The notes beneath the pieces were generated by a model. The model searched no databases. It was given only the letters and a program-made list of their open reading frames with translations, and was not told where the DNA came from. A stretch of DNA of 64,000 nucleotides from Microplitis mediator (Eukaryota > Arthropoda > Insecta > Hymenoptera > Braconidae). Location: NCBI RefSeq assembly GCF_029852145.1, contig NC_079977.1, positions 18,602,781 through 18,666,780 on the forward strand, given 5' to 3'. Position numbers and translations under genes: made by a program. The stretch's first letter is position 1; each line of letters begins with the position of its first letter. Positions 47,687 through 57,765 of the stretch are shown here, piece by piece.

Positions 47687-48406
47687 CTCTAGAAGTCATC
47701 CGCTTTTTATGTGTGTTATTATAACAAATTGTTACCTTACATTTAACAAAAAGGCAACAAGTTTTTTTTGTGCTTTTTGGGATCAGAATTAACTAGCAGA
47801 TGTAGCTTTTGAATTTTGAAAAATATCAGTCAAAAGTTCGATTGACTTGAACGATTAATCGGCTCTATCAATTATTTCAGTTGGATTATAATCGATTGTC
47901 AACAATCGGTTATTTCATTCGATTGTTGCAACACTATTTTGAATGAAGATGCCCGTGATATTCGTGTCGGCCATCTTGGACGGGATTTATTAAGATTAAA
48001 GAAAAGTATTTTATATTAATGATGCATTGATGATGCGGAGTTCAATTCTCAACCAAAAAGCCAACTACCACTTAAATTTTAATTATTTCGAGCAAAAAAT
48101 CACTTAGCAGCTGTTTGCATCCAAGTAGTTGACATGATTGCCCACTAGCGCTATCAGTTGCATTCCGTCGAAAACTAATTTGCTAAATTGAGGCTGCGTT
48201 TTTTCCAATTTTCCAACCGAATTTTCCATTTTTTTGAGAAGTGTCATTTTGGACTCTTGTCAATTGGATCCTCAGCGTTTACTTCAACACTTCGAAGACT
48301 TTTTCTGACGGCCACTCGAAAGCATCTCAACATTTAGAATTTACCTTCTGTGTGTCCTATTTAACGTTCTAATTGTCACATTACCACACAGGTGGTTGCA
48401 TCTCAC

Positions 48407-48559
48407 CGCCATTGTGAAGCCTTATACTCGTCCAAAGTCTATTACATTAAACGATTACTTAACATGATGTTTTTAGTTCACTAGAGCAATTAAATACACC
48501 ACTAAACACTAACACTCGGGGAATTCATAGTTAAATCCGCGAATTATTACACAGAAACT
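48407..48559 (-). other. Possible first exon of a minus-strand gene
   Basis: An arthropod initiator-like TCAGTT lies at 48561-48556 on the - strand. After about 145 bases of unique leader comes ACAATGGCG followed at once by GTGAGA, a consensus donor (GT at 48406-48405). This is the usual form of an exon that holds only the start of a coding sequence. No following exon was found, so it is a weak suggestion only. 48560-48880 shows nothing further. Confidence 0.25.
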
Positions 48560-48879
48560 GAAAAACTAACAAGATTATTCTAGTTGCAGGTGTTAGTTTA
48601 TCGCGCTCTTTCAAATAATCTTGAGCATCGGAGATTACAATCGATTTAATAGTGTAAGCGTCAGATTCTTTTTTATTGGAAATGTAAATATTGTTTTTTT
48701 TTTTTTTTTCGTCTTCGAAATAGAGACTAGAATAGTCTGATTATTTCAACAGAAACAAAGCGAGAAAAAAAATTATTTGATCTCATGACTTGAACTAAGA
48801 ATGGAGATGACATGAAAAAACGAGTCTCGAAAATTTATTACAGGCAGGGCCCATTTTGACGCTGCTACAATAGTAGCAT

Positions 48880-49690
48880 TTTTTTAAATCAGTGAAAATT
48901 TCACTGATTCATTCAGTGAAGTAATTTTCTACTAATGTATCGGTGAAAATGATTTCATTTTTATTTTTGTCTTGAAATAAATTTTCTAAACTAAAACAAA
49001 TTATCAGACTATTTTACTGATAGTAACAGTGAATTTTTTGTTAGAATTACCAGTGGATTTTACTGATTTGATCAGTAATTTTGTTTTACTGCAGCAAGAA
49101 GTAAATAAGACGATTCTATCGGTAGCTTCATTTCAATGAAGCAATGAATTTCACTAATGTGTTCAATGGTTTCGTTTCACTGAAGCATTAAATTTCATTG
49201 ATTCCATTAGTAAATTCATTTCACGGAAGCAAGCGGTCAATCGCGTTGGTGTGATCGTAATCTTGTATCACTAAAGCACTTAACAACATTGATTGTATCG
49301 GTAGCTTCATTTCACTGATGTAAACAGTAAATTTCACTGGTTCAATCGTTAAATTCGTTTTACTGAAGCAGTGAATTTCACTGATGCCATCAGTAATCTT
49401 ATTTTACAGCAATCAGTGAAATTTGCTGCTTTGTCAAGTGATTTAGTTTCACTGAAGCAAACCGTTAATTTAACTGATTCAATCATTTAATTCGTTTTAC
49501 TGTAGTAGTGAATTTTACTGATGCCATCAGTAATCTTATTTTACAGCAATCAGTGAAATTTGCTGCTTTGACAAGTGATTTAGTTTCACTGAAGTAAGCC
49601 GTTCATTTCACTGAACCAATTATTTATGTCGTTTCACTGAAGCAATCAGTGAATTTCACGGAAACAAATAGTAATTTTTACTAATAAAAT
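48880..49690. repeat. Degenerate repeat built on TTTCACTGAAGCA and CAGTGAA
   Basis: Words such as 'atttcactgattc', 'ttcactgaagcaa' and 'atcagtgaattt' recur in both orientations across 800 bases. One ~125-base block ('gaatttcactgatgccatcagtaatc...') is repeated at 49373 and 49511. No ORF, and the ends are unclear. Confidence 0.7.
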
Positions 49691-50189
49691 TCAACTAAAT
49701 AAACTAGTAGGCATTAAATAAATAAATTTTTATCAAATTTACTATGCAGCATTTTGTTCCTATTCTTCTAATAAAAATTACAAAATTCCAATAGCGTTTT
49801 AACATTTGAACATAAATTCAGTAATTATACTCCATATTTTTCAGCGAAAATCCCAAAATATAATTCTCCATGTAGTTAGACGGAAATTACCCTTCTAATA
49901 GTATTTATAGCCATGTATATATAAGAATATATATTTTTGGGGAATAGTATGGATGGAATTAAACGAGTTGAGGGTTGACATTAAGCGTCAGACGATGAAT
50001 GTGTCTGTGATAATAAATAAAGTACACGTTAAGTGGCCGTTAGTAGTTACAGCATGGTAATGGTAACATATACAAGCTGTTGTAAGAAAGCAATTTATAG
50101 TGTAACACGACTTAGAATGTCCTGAGGCTGTTTCATTTGTGCTAAGGTATGCTATGTATATATTTGATTGCTGGCAAACAAAACGCATT

Positions 50190-50343
50190 TCACGTTGGAT
50201 TGCCAAGATCATTATCTACATCTTCAGTGTCGTCTCCTTTATTGCATGACTGATTTCTCATTCCATTCGCATGGTGGTTTACTGTCTCCATTTCTGCTTC
50301 TACATATTTTTGGTTATTTAGTTTATTGCCTTTTCTGATACTT
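50190..50343 (-). CDS. Possible terminal coding exon, unknown protein
   Basis: A strong acceptor (17 T, then ATTAG ending at 50344 on the - strand) is followed by about 50 open codons to TGA at 50192-50190, if the exon is entered with two bases carried over. The encoded tail is hydrophilic and protein-like: a basic start (SIRKGNK), then 'KYVEAEMETVNHH', and an acidic end (GDDTEDVDNDLGNPT). Codon usage is less AT-biased than the chance ORFs of the window, and the surrounding 200 bases are unique DNA. No upstream exon or polyadenylation signal was identified, and I recognise no family. The upstream extension of this frame through the T-run (poly-Phe) is intron. Confidence 0.38.
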
Positions 50344-50444
50344 CTAATAAAAAAAAAAAAAAAAATGGCGGAAGAACCAGAAGTGTACACCTCAATTGCT
50401 CATTTTATTTTTAATCATTACGTTCATCGTGAATTACAAGTATT

Positions 50445-51728
50445 CAAATTTTTCTTAAAAATCAATTCTGTAACGTAATATATTTTTTATAAGTACTGCC
50501 CAAAAATAAAAATATTACAAGTCCATGATTCAATCTAGTTTAGTCCTTGCAAATTTTCAGAACTAAATTTTTTTGAGTCCCTCATGAAAAAAACTTATAC
50601 TTTGAAATGATATCAGATAATATAATATTTATTATATTATAGTATAATTTAGAATATAAATAATTATATATTTAAAAATAACTACTTTTTTGCCGTTTTC
50701 AATATAAAATTTTATATTTTAAAAGTATATCAATATAATATATAATTTTATATTTTGGCTTATATTATCATTATAAAAACTCCATATAATATTAGATTAT
50801 ATAAAAAAAATATATGTCATTATATAGTATCAATTTATAGGTTTATATATATTATGATTTTATAATTCAAATTATATTATTAACAGTATAATATAATATA
50901 TAATGCTCGTATATAAGCTTGTATATATTAAAAGATATACATGACACTTTTGTGCTTCGAAAAATTTTCAGTTCCATGAATGCTCTTTCGGTATCCTCTA
51001 AAACTTATGTTATTTCGAGTAATTATTTTTTTATATTAAAAATTAATCATATAAATGAAAATTTATAGTCATAACGACTCTCTCTACAAACTTTCTTTCA
51101 AGTTCGATCTACATACTTAATTTACTCGAATAAAATATATTCTCATTGATACTCACAATCATCGTCAAACTGAAAGTCTTTATTTTTCATATTTTATTTT
51201 ATATTTTTAGATATATAATGTATTATATAATACAATATACAATTCAATATCTTGAGATTCTCCAACGTCAATTATATAAAAAAATATATTTATCAATATA
51301 ATATTTAATATATAAAAAAATATATTATATTATATATCATTCCAATATATGTAAATTTATAATGAATTTTATAAGTTAAAAATTATGTTTTATAATTATA
51401 TTACATATTATGAAAATATGTATATATTTTTTTATAATTTAAATTATAAATCAAAGTATAACTTTGAATTTATATAAATATTATATTTTATTATACATAC
51501 ATTTTTGCCGTTTTATAAAATTATATATTTACGGTATATTTTTTTATATATAATCAAAATATATGTTATTTTCATGCGGGGTTCAAGAATTAATCTAGTT
51601 TTGTCTGCCCATAACGCAATTATTTTTTAAAACAACAGATCAAAATCAGCTTAAAATGTTTATAAAAGATCAAAAACAGATCAAATAGTTCAATTAGACT
51701 AAAATCAGATCAAATTTTTCAACCCGGG
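50445..51728. mobile_element. Family C element, copy C2 (partial), interrupted by A5
   Basis: The right end is GATCAAATTTTTCAACCCGGG. Inwards it follows the reverse complement of copy C1 (58535-60172): 'aatctagtttagtc.ttgcaaattttcagaactaaa' and 'tctagttttgtctgcccataacgcaatt'. The left end is missing beyond about 50445. Element A5 is inserted at 50579-51580. Confidence 0.78.
50579..51580. mobile_element. Family A element, copy A5 (complete) inside C2
   Basis: The ends are CCCTCATGAAAAAAACTTAT and ATGTTATTTTCATGCGGG. GT stands on both sides (50577-50578, 51581-51582). The C1 copy reads through this site without interruption, giving an empty-site proof of a 2-bp duplication. Confidence 0.87.
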
Positions 51729-51744
51729 TTTGCGTCTGAGGTGT

Positions 51745-51830
51745 GGGATAGAAAAAAATTCGAAAAACGTTTGACCCTATGGGCCAACCCCAAAACTTTC
51801 TGCTGTTTTCGAGCGGTAATTTTAATTAAA
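51745..51830 (-). repeat. K element 3' end fragment
   Basis: 'tttgaccctatgggccaaccccaaaactttctgctgttttcgagc' is the reverse complement of the K terminus. Confidence 0.6.
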
Positions 51831-52808
51831 GTTAATTAGTATAAAAAAAAATTTCATTTTACAATTGACGTCTGTAGAAAATTATTTTAATTCATTACTT
51901 TAGGATCTAGTGACTAGAATTTTATATACGTTAGAATTTTTTTTTACCTTGAGGTCACAAAAAAAAAATTTAAGAAAAAAAATGGAAAATATCTTGATTA
52001 CTTTTCTCAAAACAAGTATAAAGTATAATAGTAATTGCAAAATAACAAAGAACGAGTGGAATTATTCTTTTAAATAATCCTAGTAAATAACTTTGTCACG
52101 ATCTTGAGCATCATCTAAGACGTGCGGTAAAATTCTTCATCCTCATCCACAGCCAACAGTTACAACACAATTGTGAAAATAAAAGTAGGAACCGAGAAAA
52201 AAATGGTAATAACGAGCGTAATATACGCGAGAAAGGATGAAATGTAAAATGAGGTATCTCTGAAGTTGGGTTGCACTAAAAACGTGTAATGACAACCTGC
52301 AATTACCCTCCACTCCTTATAGTATTTTCTTACATGGTCTTTTTTATTTCCATTAACTCATCGATAAATTTACCTCACAAATATCTTATTAACGAACCTC
52401 AACAACCTAGTACTCAAAATATCAACCTGGTTATTAAAAAGCCGATGATTAATTACATAAATACATAATTTTTTAAATCAATTATTTTGTCAATTCTGGG
52501 AGATCATTTTTTACTGCCGGGTATTTACTAATATTATTTTTATTATAAAATAGTTATGTTATTAAGGTAAGGGGCCCAGTTTCTTATAATAATTAATTTA
52601 AGATTTAATTTAATGAGAAAAATAATAATTCTATCGACTACTTTATGATTTGTCAAATAAAATAATGCGCGTAAAATAATTATTTGAATTAAATTAATAA
52701 TTTAAATTGACGTTTTAAAAATTGACATTCAGAGACTTAGTTTCTGACCCTCGGAATGTTTCAGGTCGCAGTTTCTGATCCTCACAGTGGCCTTGTTTCT
52801 GACAGTGT
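51831..52808. other. No recognised feature
   Basis: AT-rich, mainly unique DNA. A GC-normal patch at about 52085-52320 has no coding frame. Confidence 0.35.
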
Positions 52809-53653
52809 CACGCGTTTTGGTCCCAAAACATTTCATCCCCGACAGCTCATCCCCGACACATTATTCGCACGACTAATCATCCTTGGACAATTAATCCCCG
52901 ACAATATATCTGTGAGATAAATCATCCCGACGACTGTTCATCTTATGACATCTTAACCATGACAATCTACCTTATATTGATAATTATTTCTAATCATTTT
53001 TTATTTTAATCAATATTTGTACTATTATCAAGCACATCAAATCCATGAAAAAAATTATCTATACTTTTTTCCATCAACCGAATATTATGTAACTTTGAGT
53101 TTAGTAACCCAATGATTTAATTGAAACAACAACAATAATAATAATAATAAGAATAATTACAATAATAATAACGATATTATCTAAAAGATCATTGAAATGT
53201 AGTCAAGTATCGCGACTTCTGGATATTATGTTGTCTTGTATATTCAATTGTTTTGTATAAGTGCCTTAAGCAATTGTGATACTAATTAGTTAACTATATT
53301 GATCGCTCAAAATTAATGTTAATAAGTAATTAAGAGATAATATTTTATTATTAATATAAAGTAAATAATTATTAACGATCGATTATGTACTATGGTGCTA
53401 AATGATGTGGTTATGAGAAAGTGTGTATTAAAATTATATTGATAAAATGTTCATAATTAACAATATTTATAGCTGGTTTATTGTATTTAATATTTTTATT
53501 GAAGTATCAATTGTCCAACAGGTAAATTATCGGGTATTATTTGTCTAAGTGTAAGTTGTCATTGTCATGAATCGTCGCGGGGATGAATTGTCGGGGATGA
53601 ATTGTCGGGGATGAGTTGTCGGGGATGAAATGTTTTGGGACCAAAACGCAGTG
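52809..53653. mobile_element. 845-bp element with CAC(T)GCGTTTTGGTCCC ends
   Basis: Inverted ends of about 45 bases: left CACGCGTTTTGGTCCCAAAA, right inverse with one extra base (CACTGCG...). They contain tandem 15-base units (TCATCCCCGACA..), two on the left and three on the right arm, with a further diverged series inwards. The interior is AT-rich and non-coding. The first bases (CACTG) resemble CACTA or Tc1-type ends. The target duplication is unclear. Confidence 0.8.
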
Positions 53654-54260
53654 AACCGGCGTTCGAATAGAATAGTACTATGTCATTCGAAATTCGAATT
53701 AAAGAATTAGAGCCTTTGACTTATTAGTATATGATTAATTAATTATTTTATGTGAATAATAAATGCAAACGATGTATCTGAAAACGGAAATTGCTGAAGA
53801 ATTTGAAAAAAAACTGCTGAAAACTAATCTGCTGCCGCCGGGATTCGAAACCACGACCTTACGAATATGAAGCAAAACCACTGCCGCATTGCTACTCGGA
53901 CACTCACGATCAGTTGGAAATATCTTTATGTATAACAATAATATCATGCTAAAGAATCGAGCTCATTCAAAGTTACATATTAAAAATATGGCAGGCCATG
54001 GAGGGTTAAAACATTTTTTTAGAAGGGTGATTAAGTTCTCCATGCGCTTCGTTTAGGACATCGAGGACTTAAATAACATATTACATTCAGCGGCAAGTCC
54101 AACATCAAAAGAACTGAGGCTTTGGAAGCTCAAACTACTGTTCTAATTTTGACAACCTCGCTCGCAGTAACTTATAATTTTAGGCCCAACAACTCCACCA
54201 TACCTTTAAAATTGAGCCTAGTTATTAACCCTCAAATTTCAACAACAAAACTCATTTTAA
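53654..54260. other. Intergenic DNA with tRNA-like fragment
   Basis: Apart from the tRNA-derived segment at 53826-53905, only AT-rich or mixed unique sequence is seen. The ORFs 53735-53947 (-) and 54122-54307 (+) overlap the tRNA-like segment or the K fragment and are not supported as genes. Confidence 0.4.
53826..53905 (-). other. tRNA-derived sequence (A and B boxes)
   Basis: On the - strand 'gtccgagtagcaatgcggc' and 'GGTTTCGAATCCCGG' match the two internal Pol III boxes with tRNA-like spacing and a GC-rich T arm (CGGCGGCAG tail). It is probably a SINE head or tRNA pseudogene of Leu/Ser type. Confidence 0.5.
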
Positions 54261-54261
54261 T

Positions 54262-54415
54262 ATTTTCGGTTTTTTTCGAAAACAATGGCATACGAAAGTA
54301 TTTTTGAGCTCGAAGAGCTCAAAAATGTATTCACAACAAGGTTTTTGAGCTCCTCAGGGAGCTCGAAAACATCGGGAAGTTTTAGGACTAGCCCGCAGGG
54401 TCAACCGATAGGCAG
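54262..54415 (+). repeat. K element 3' end
   Basis: Ends 'gggaagttttaggactagcccgcagggtcaaccgatagg', preceded by the GAGCTCGAAGAGCTC palindromes of the family. Confidence 0.7.
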
Positions 54416-55309
54416 ATTCTTTATGTAACTACTGTCTATTTAACATTTCTCTGGTCGTGTAATGTGCGCACACTCAAAACATGAATCAGTGTTTTTTGAA
54501 ATTAGTTTTGTGAATAAGAGACTTTTATTAATTAACAAAATAAATTTTCAAGTCTGTACAGTATTACCCGCATGAAAAAATTTTGTATGTGAAAACATAT
54601 ATGATAGAATATATGAATATTATAATGTGATATATTGTACAATATATAAAATAATATTTATATTTTTGCCGTATTAATATATGATAATATATTGAAAAAA
54701 AATATATTGCTAGAATATATTATCAATATATTTATCAATATATGACTTTTTATGTATGTTTTACATATATATTTTAATATATCTTTTTTATATTGATATA
54801 TTATATTAAAAGTAGTATATTAATTAATATATAGTATTTTTTATATTTTTTATATATGTTTTCCAATATATTGCAAAATATATGGTTTCCAATATATTGT
54901 AAAATATATGGCACTTTTTTTACTTTTCTTAGGTTATTGCCAGTAAATATAAGGTCAATGAAAAGAAGGAGAAAAAATAATAAATTTGACTTTTTTTTGT
55001 GGGATTGTGTAGAAATTGAAAAAGTATATTAAAAAATAAAATTTTTAATATATTGCGAAAAATATAAGTTTTGATATACTGAGAAAATATAATTCCAATA
55101 TACCGCGAACCATATATTTAATCATATAAATTCTTTCATATATGATCAATTATATAGCGACCATATACCACTAATTATATGAGTCAAAATATATGGATAT
55201 ATATATCAAGTTTATTATATTATACTTATAAATTATATATATACTATCCATATATGATAAGAATATATTGAGCATTATATGAGATAATATATATAGAAAA
55301 ATACAAAAT

Positions 55310-57569
55310 CCCGGAAAAAAATGTTTTTATAAAATTTTATAAAATAATGTAAAATTTTATACAATTTTATAAAATTTTGTAAGATTTTATAAGATTTTAC
55401 AGCAAAACTTTATAAAAATTCATACAATTTTATAAAATTTTATAATATTTTATACAATTTTATAAAATCTTATAAAATTCAATAAAATTTTATAAAGTAA
55501 GCTCTGAGTAAGGAACGTAATAGATGAATGTAATTTTATAAAATTGTATGACATTTTATAAAATGGTATAAAATTATATAAAATTTTATAAAGTTTTACA
55601 CAATTGTATAAAATTATATAAAATTTTATACAATTTTATAAGACTGTACAGCGAAATTTTATAGAATTTCATATGATTTTATATAATTTTATCAAATTTC
55701 ATAGAATTTTATAAATATTTATAAAATTTTATATGGTAAGACCTTAAAAAGAAAGTAATAATTAGATGAAATTTTATATAATTGTACGAAATTTTATAAG
55801 ATTTTATAAAATTGTATAAACTTTTATATAATTTCATAAAATTATATAAATTTTTATACAATCTTATACAATTTTATAAAGTAATTTCTTAGTGAGGGAA
55901 GTAATAATTAAATGAAATTTGATATAATTGTATGAAATTTTATAAAGTTTTATACGATTTCATAAAATTATATAAAATTTTATACAATTTTATAAAGTAA
56001 TTCCTTAGAAGGGAAGTAATATTTAGATGAAATTTTATAAAATTTTATAATGTTTTATACAATTTCATAAAATTATATAAAATTTTATACAATCTTATAC
56101 AATTTTATATAATTTTATGAAGTAAGTCCTTAGAAGAGAAGTAATATTTAGATGAAATTTTATAAAGTTGTAGACGATTTCATAAAATTATATGCAATCT
56201 TATATGCAAGATCTCAAAAGGGGAGTAATAATTAGATAAAATTTTATATAATTGTATGAAATTTTATAAAATAATATAAAATTTTATAATATTTCATAAA
56301 ACTTTAGAGAATTTGATGTCACTATTGCATCTAGTGTGGGGTAGCATTTTGTAAAATTTGATAAAATTTCACACAATTTTATAAAGTTTATTACAATTGA
56401 TTATAAAAATTGTTAGAAATTCAAAGTAAATAGACAAAATTTTCAATGGCCATAAAAAAAAAATTTCATTTTTGCGGGCAAAATATGGTGATAAACAAAT
56501 ATGAAAATTACATTATCAAAAATATAATTGATTACCTAAATATATGCAGGGTACCCCCAGAAAAATGTAGAAAAAAACAAATTCTGAATATCGAATAAGT
56601 TTGATTTTATTAAAATTTTTTGTAAGTTATTTACATTAAAAAAAATATATTTTACACAATTATTGGATGCAAAGGAAGGTAAAAAAGTTTTTAATAGTTT
56701 TTATCATAATACAAAATTCTTTAACGTTTTTCGACTGGCACTCGATTCTTGAAAAAGTTTAACGAAAAAAAATTCAAAATAATGCTCAATTATATCTACA
56801 AAAGTAATTTTGGGATGGTTATAATAGATTTAAAAAAAAAAATTTTTTTTTCATAAAATTTTAGAAGTACCTCGTTTTGCCTACCCCCGCCGCCCCTTTC
56901 TCTTACATATTTATATATATATATATTACAAAATGTGATAATTTTGAATTTAATGTTTTTAAACTTTTATTTTGTCAACTATCAATTAAAATTAATTCTT
57001 CATTACTCAAGGAAAAATTCAAAGGTTTCGCCATTAATTCAAAAATATAAATCATTAAAAATCAATAAATTTAATTAATTTTAAAATTTTATGTGACTTA
57101 AACAATCGATAGTTGAATTATTCAAATCTTTTTTTTATATATAATTATAAATTAATACTATAAAATATGGCTGATAAGAATTCATGAGTAATCATAAATA
57201 CAGCCACGAATATTTCTAAGCTACAAATGACCAATAGACGAGCGTAGCAGACAACGATTCTTCAATAACAAAAGTTAAACAGCATCGAGGGTGGCCATAA
57301 ATTGGATGGGTGACCCGCCCCGGAAAAAAAAAATCATTTTATAAAATTTTACAAAATTTTATAAAATTTTATACTGAAAATGGCCTGGTAAAATTTTATA
57401 AAATTTTACAAAGTTTCATAAAATTTTATAAATTCTTATAAAACTTTATAAAATTTGATAAAATTTTACCAGGCCATTTTCAGTATAAAATTTTATAAAA
57501 TTTTATAAAATGTTAGTACTAAAATTTTGTAAAATTTTATAAAATTTTATAAAAACATTTTTTCCCGGG
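55310..57569. mobile_element. Family B element, copy B1 (2260 bp) inside A6
   Basis: The ends are CCCGGAAAAAAATGTTTTTAT and ATAAAAACATTTTTTCCCGGG. AT flanks both sides (55308-55309, 57570-57571). A1 shows the uninterrupted target. Layout: (1) about 1 kb of 'ataaaattttata' sequence with tandem units marked by 'cttagaag.gaagtaatatttagatg'; (2) about 800 bases of unique AT-rich sequence; (3) a 5S rRNA-like segment (57220-57323); (4) a terminal palindrome ('actgaaaatggcctggtaaa' and inverse, 57371-57486). No ORF. Confidence 0.9.
57220..57323 (+). pseudogene. 5S rRNA-like segment in B1
   Basis: AAGTTAAACAGCATCGAGG followed by GGATGGGTGACC corresponds to the box A and intermediate/box C region of 5S rRNA. 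The distance of 21 bases between the AA(G)CAG and GGATGGG blocks is the same as in animal 5S genes. The 5' part ('gctacaaatgaccaatag') aligns loosely with the first stem. The last ~20 bases are missing. Confidence 0.75.
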
Positions 57570-57765
57570 ATATTATATACAAGTAAATATATTATGATAA
57601 ATATATAATCCAATATATGTAAAAAACATATATTTTTCAATATAGATATTTTTGCCGCTATATATTTATCACATATTCACCATATATTTTTTTATATACT
57701 TTTAACAATATATAGCTTTTCCATGCGGGTTATCATATGTTTTTTTTCGCTTCTCAAACTCCGCT

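Larger units (their letters stand above)
46420..47936. mobile_element. hAT-like non-autonomous element with 8-bp duplication
   Basis: The ends are TAGTGTTGCAA and TTGCAACACTA, and TTTTGAAT stands on both sides (46412-46419 and 47937-47944). TAG/CAGTGTTGC ends and 8-bp duplications are hallmarks of the hAT superfamily. The interior is rich in 'aatcgattatt' and 'cgattgtt' words on both arms. No transposase frame remains. Two smaller elements are nested at 46862-47289 and 47548-47686. Confidence 0.9.
54567..57729. mobile_element. Family A element, copy A6, interrupted by B1
   Basis: This is the reverse complement of A1 over its whole length, with ends CCCGCATGAAAAAATTTTGT and AGCTTTTCCATGCGGG. 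The flanks share TTA (54564-54566, 57730-57732), slightly different from the 2-bp pattern of the other copies. Element B1 is inserted at 55310-57569. Its right end lies only 36 bases beyond the stop codon of the knottin-like gene, so the gene's 3' UTR and poly(A) site probably lie in or across this element. Confidence 0.87.

Noticed and set aside
53826..53905. Functional tRNA gene
   Set aside because: Internal boxes are present, but the anticodon and acceptor stems do not pair well. Treated as SINE or pseudo-tRNA.
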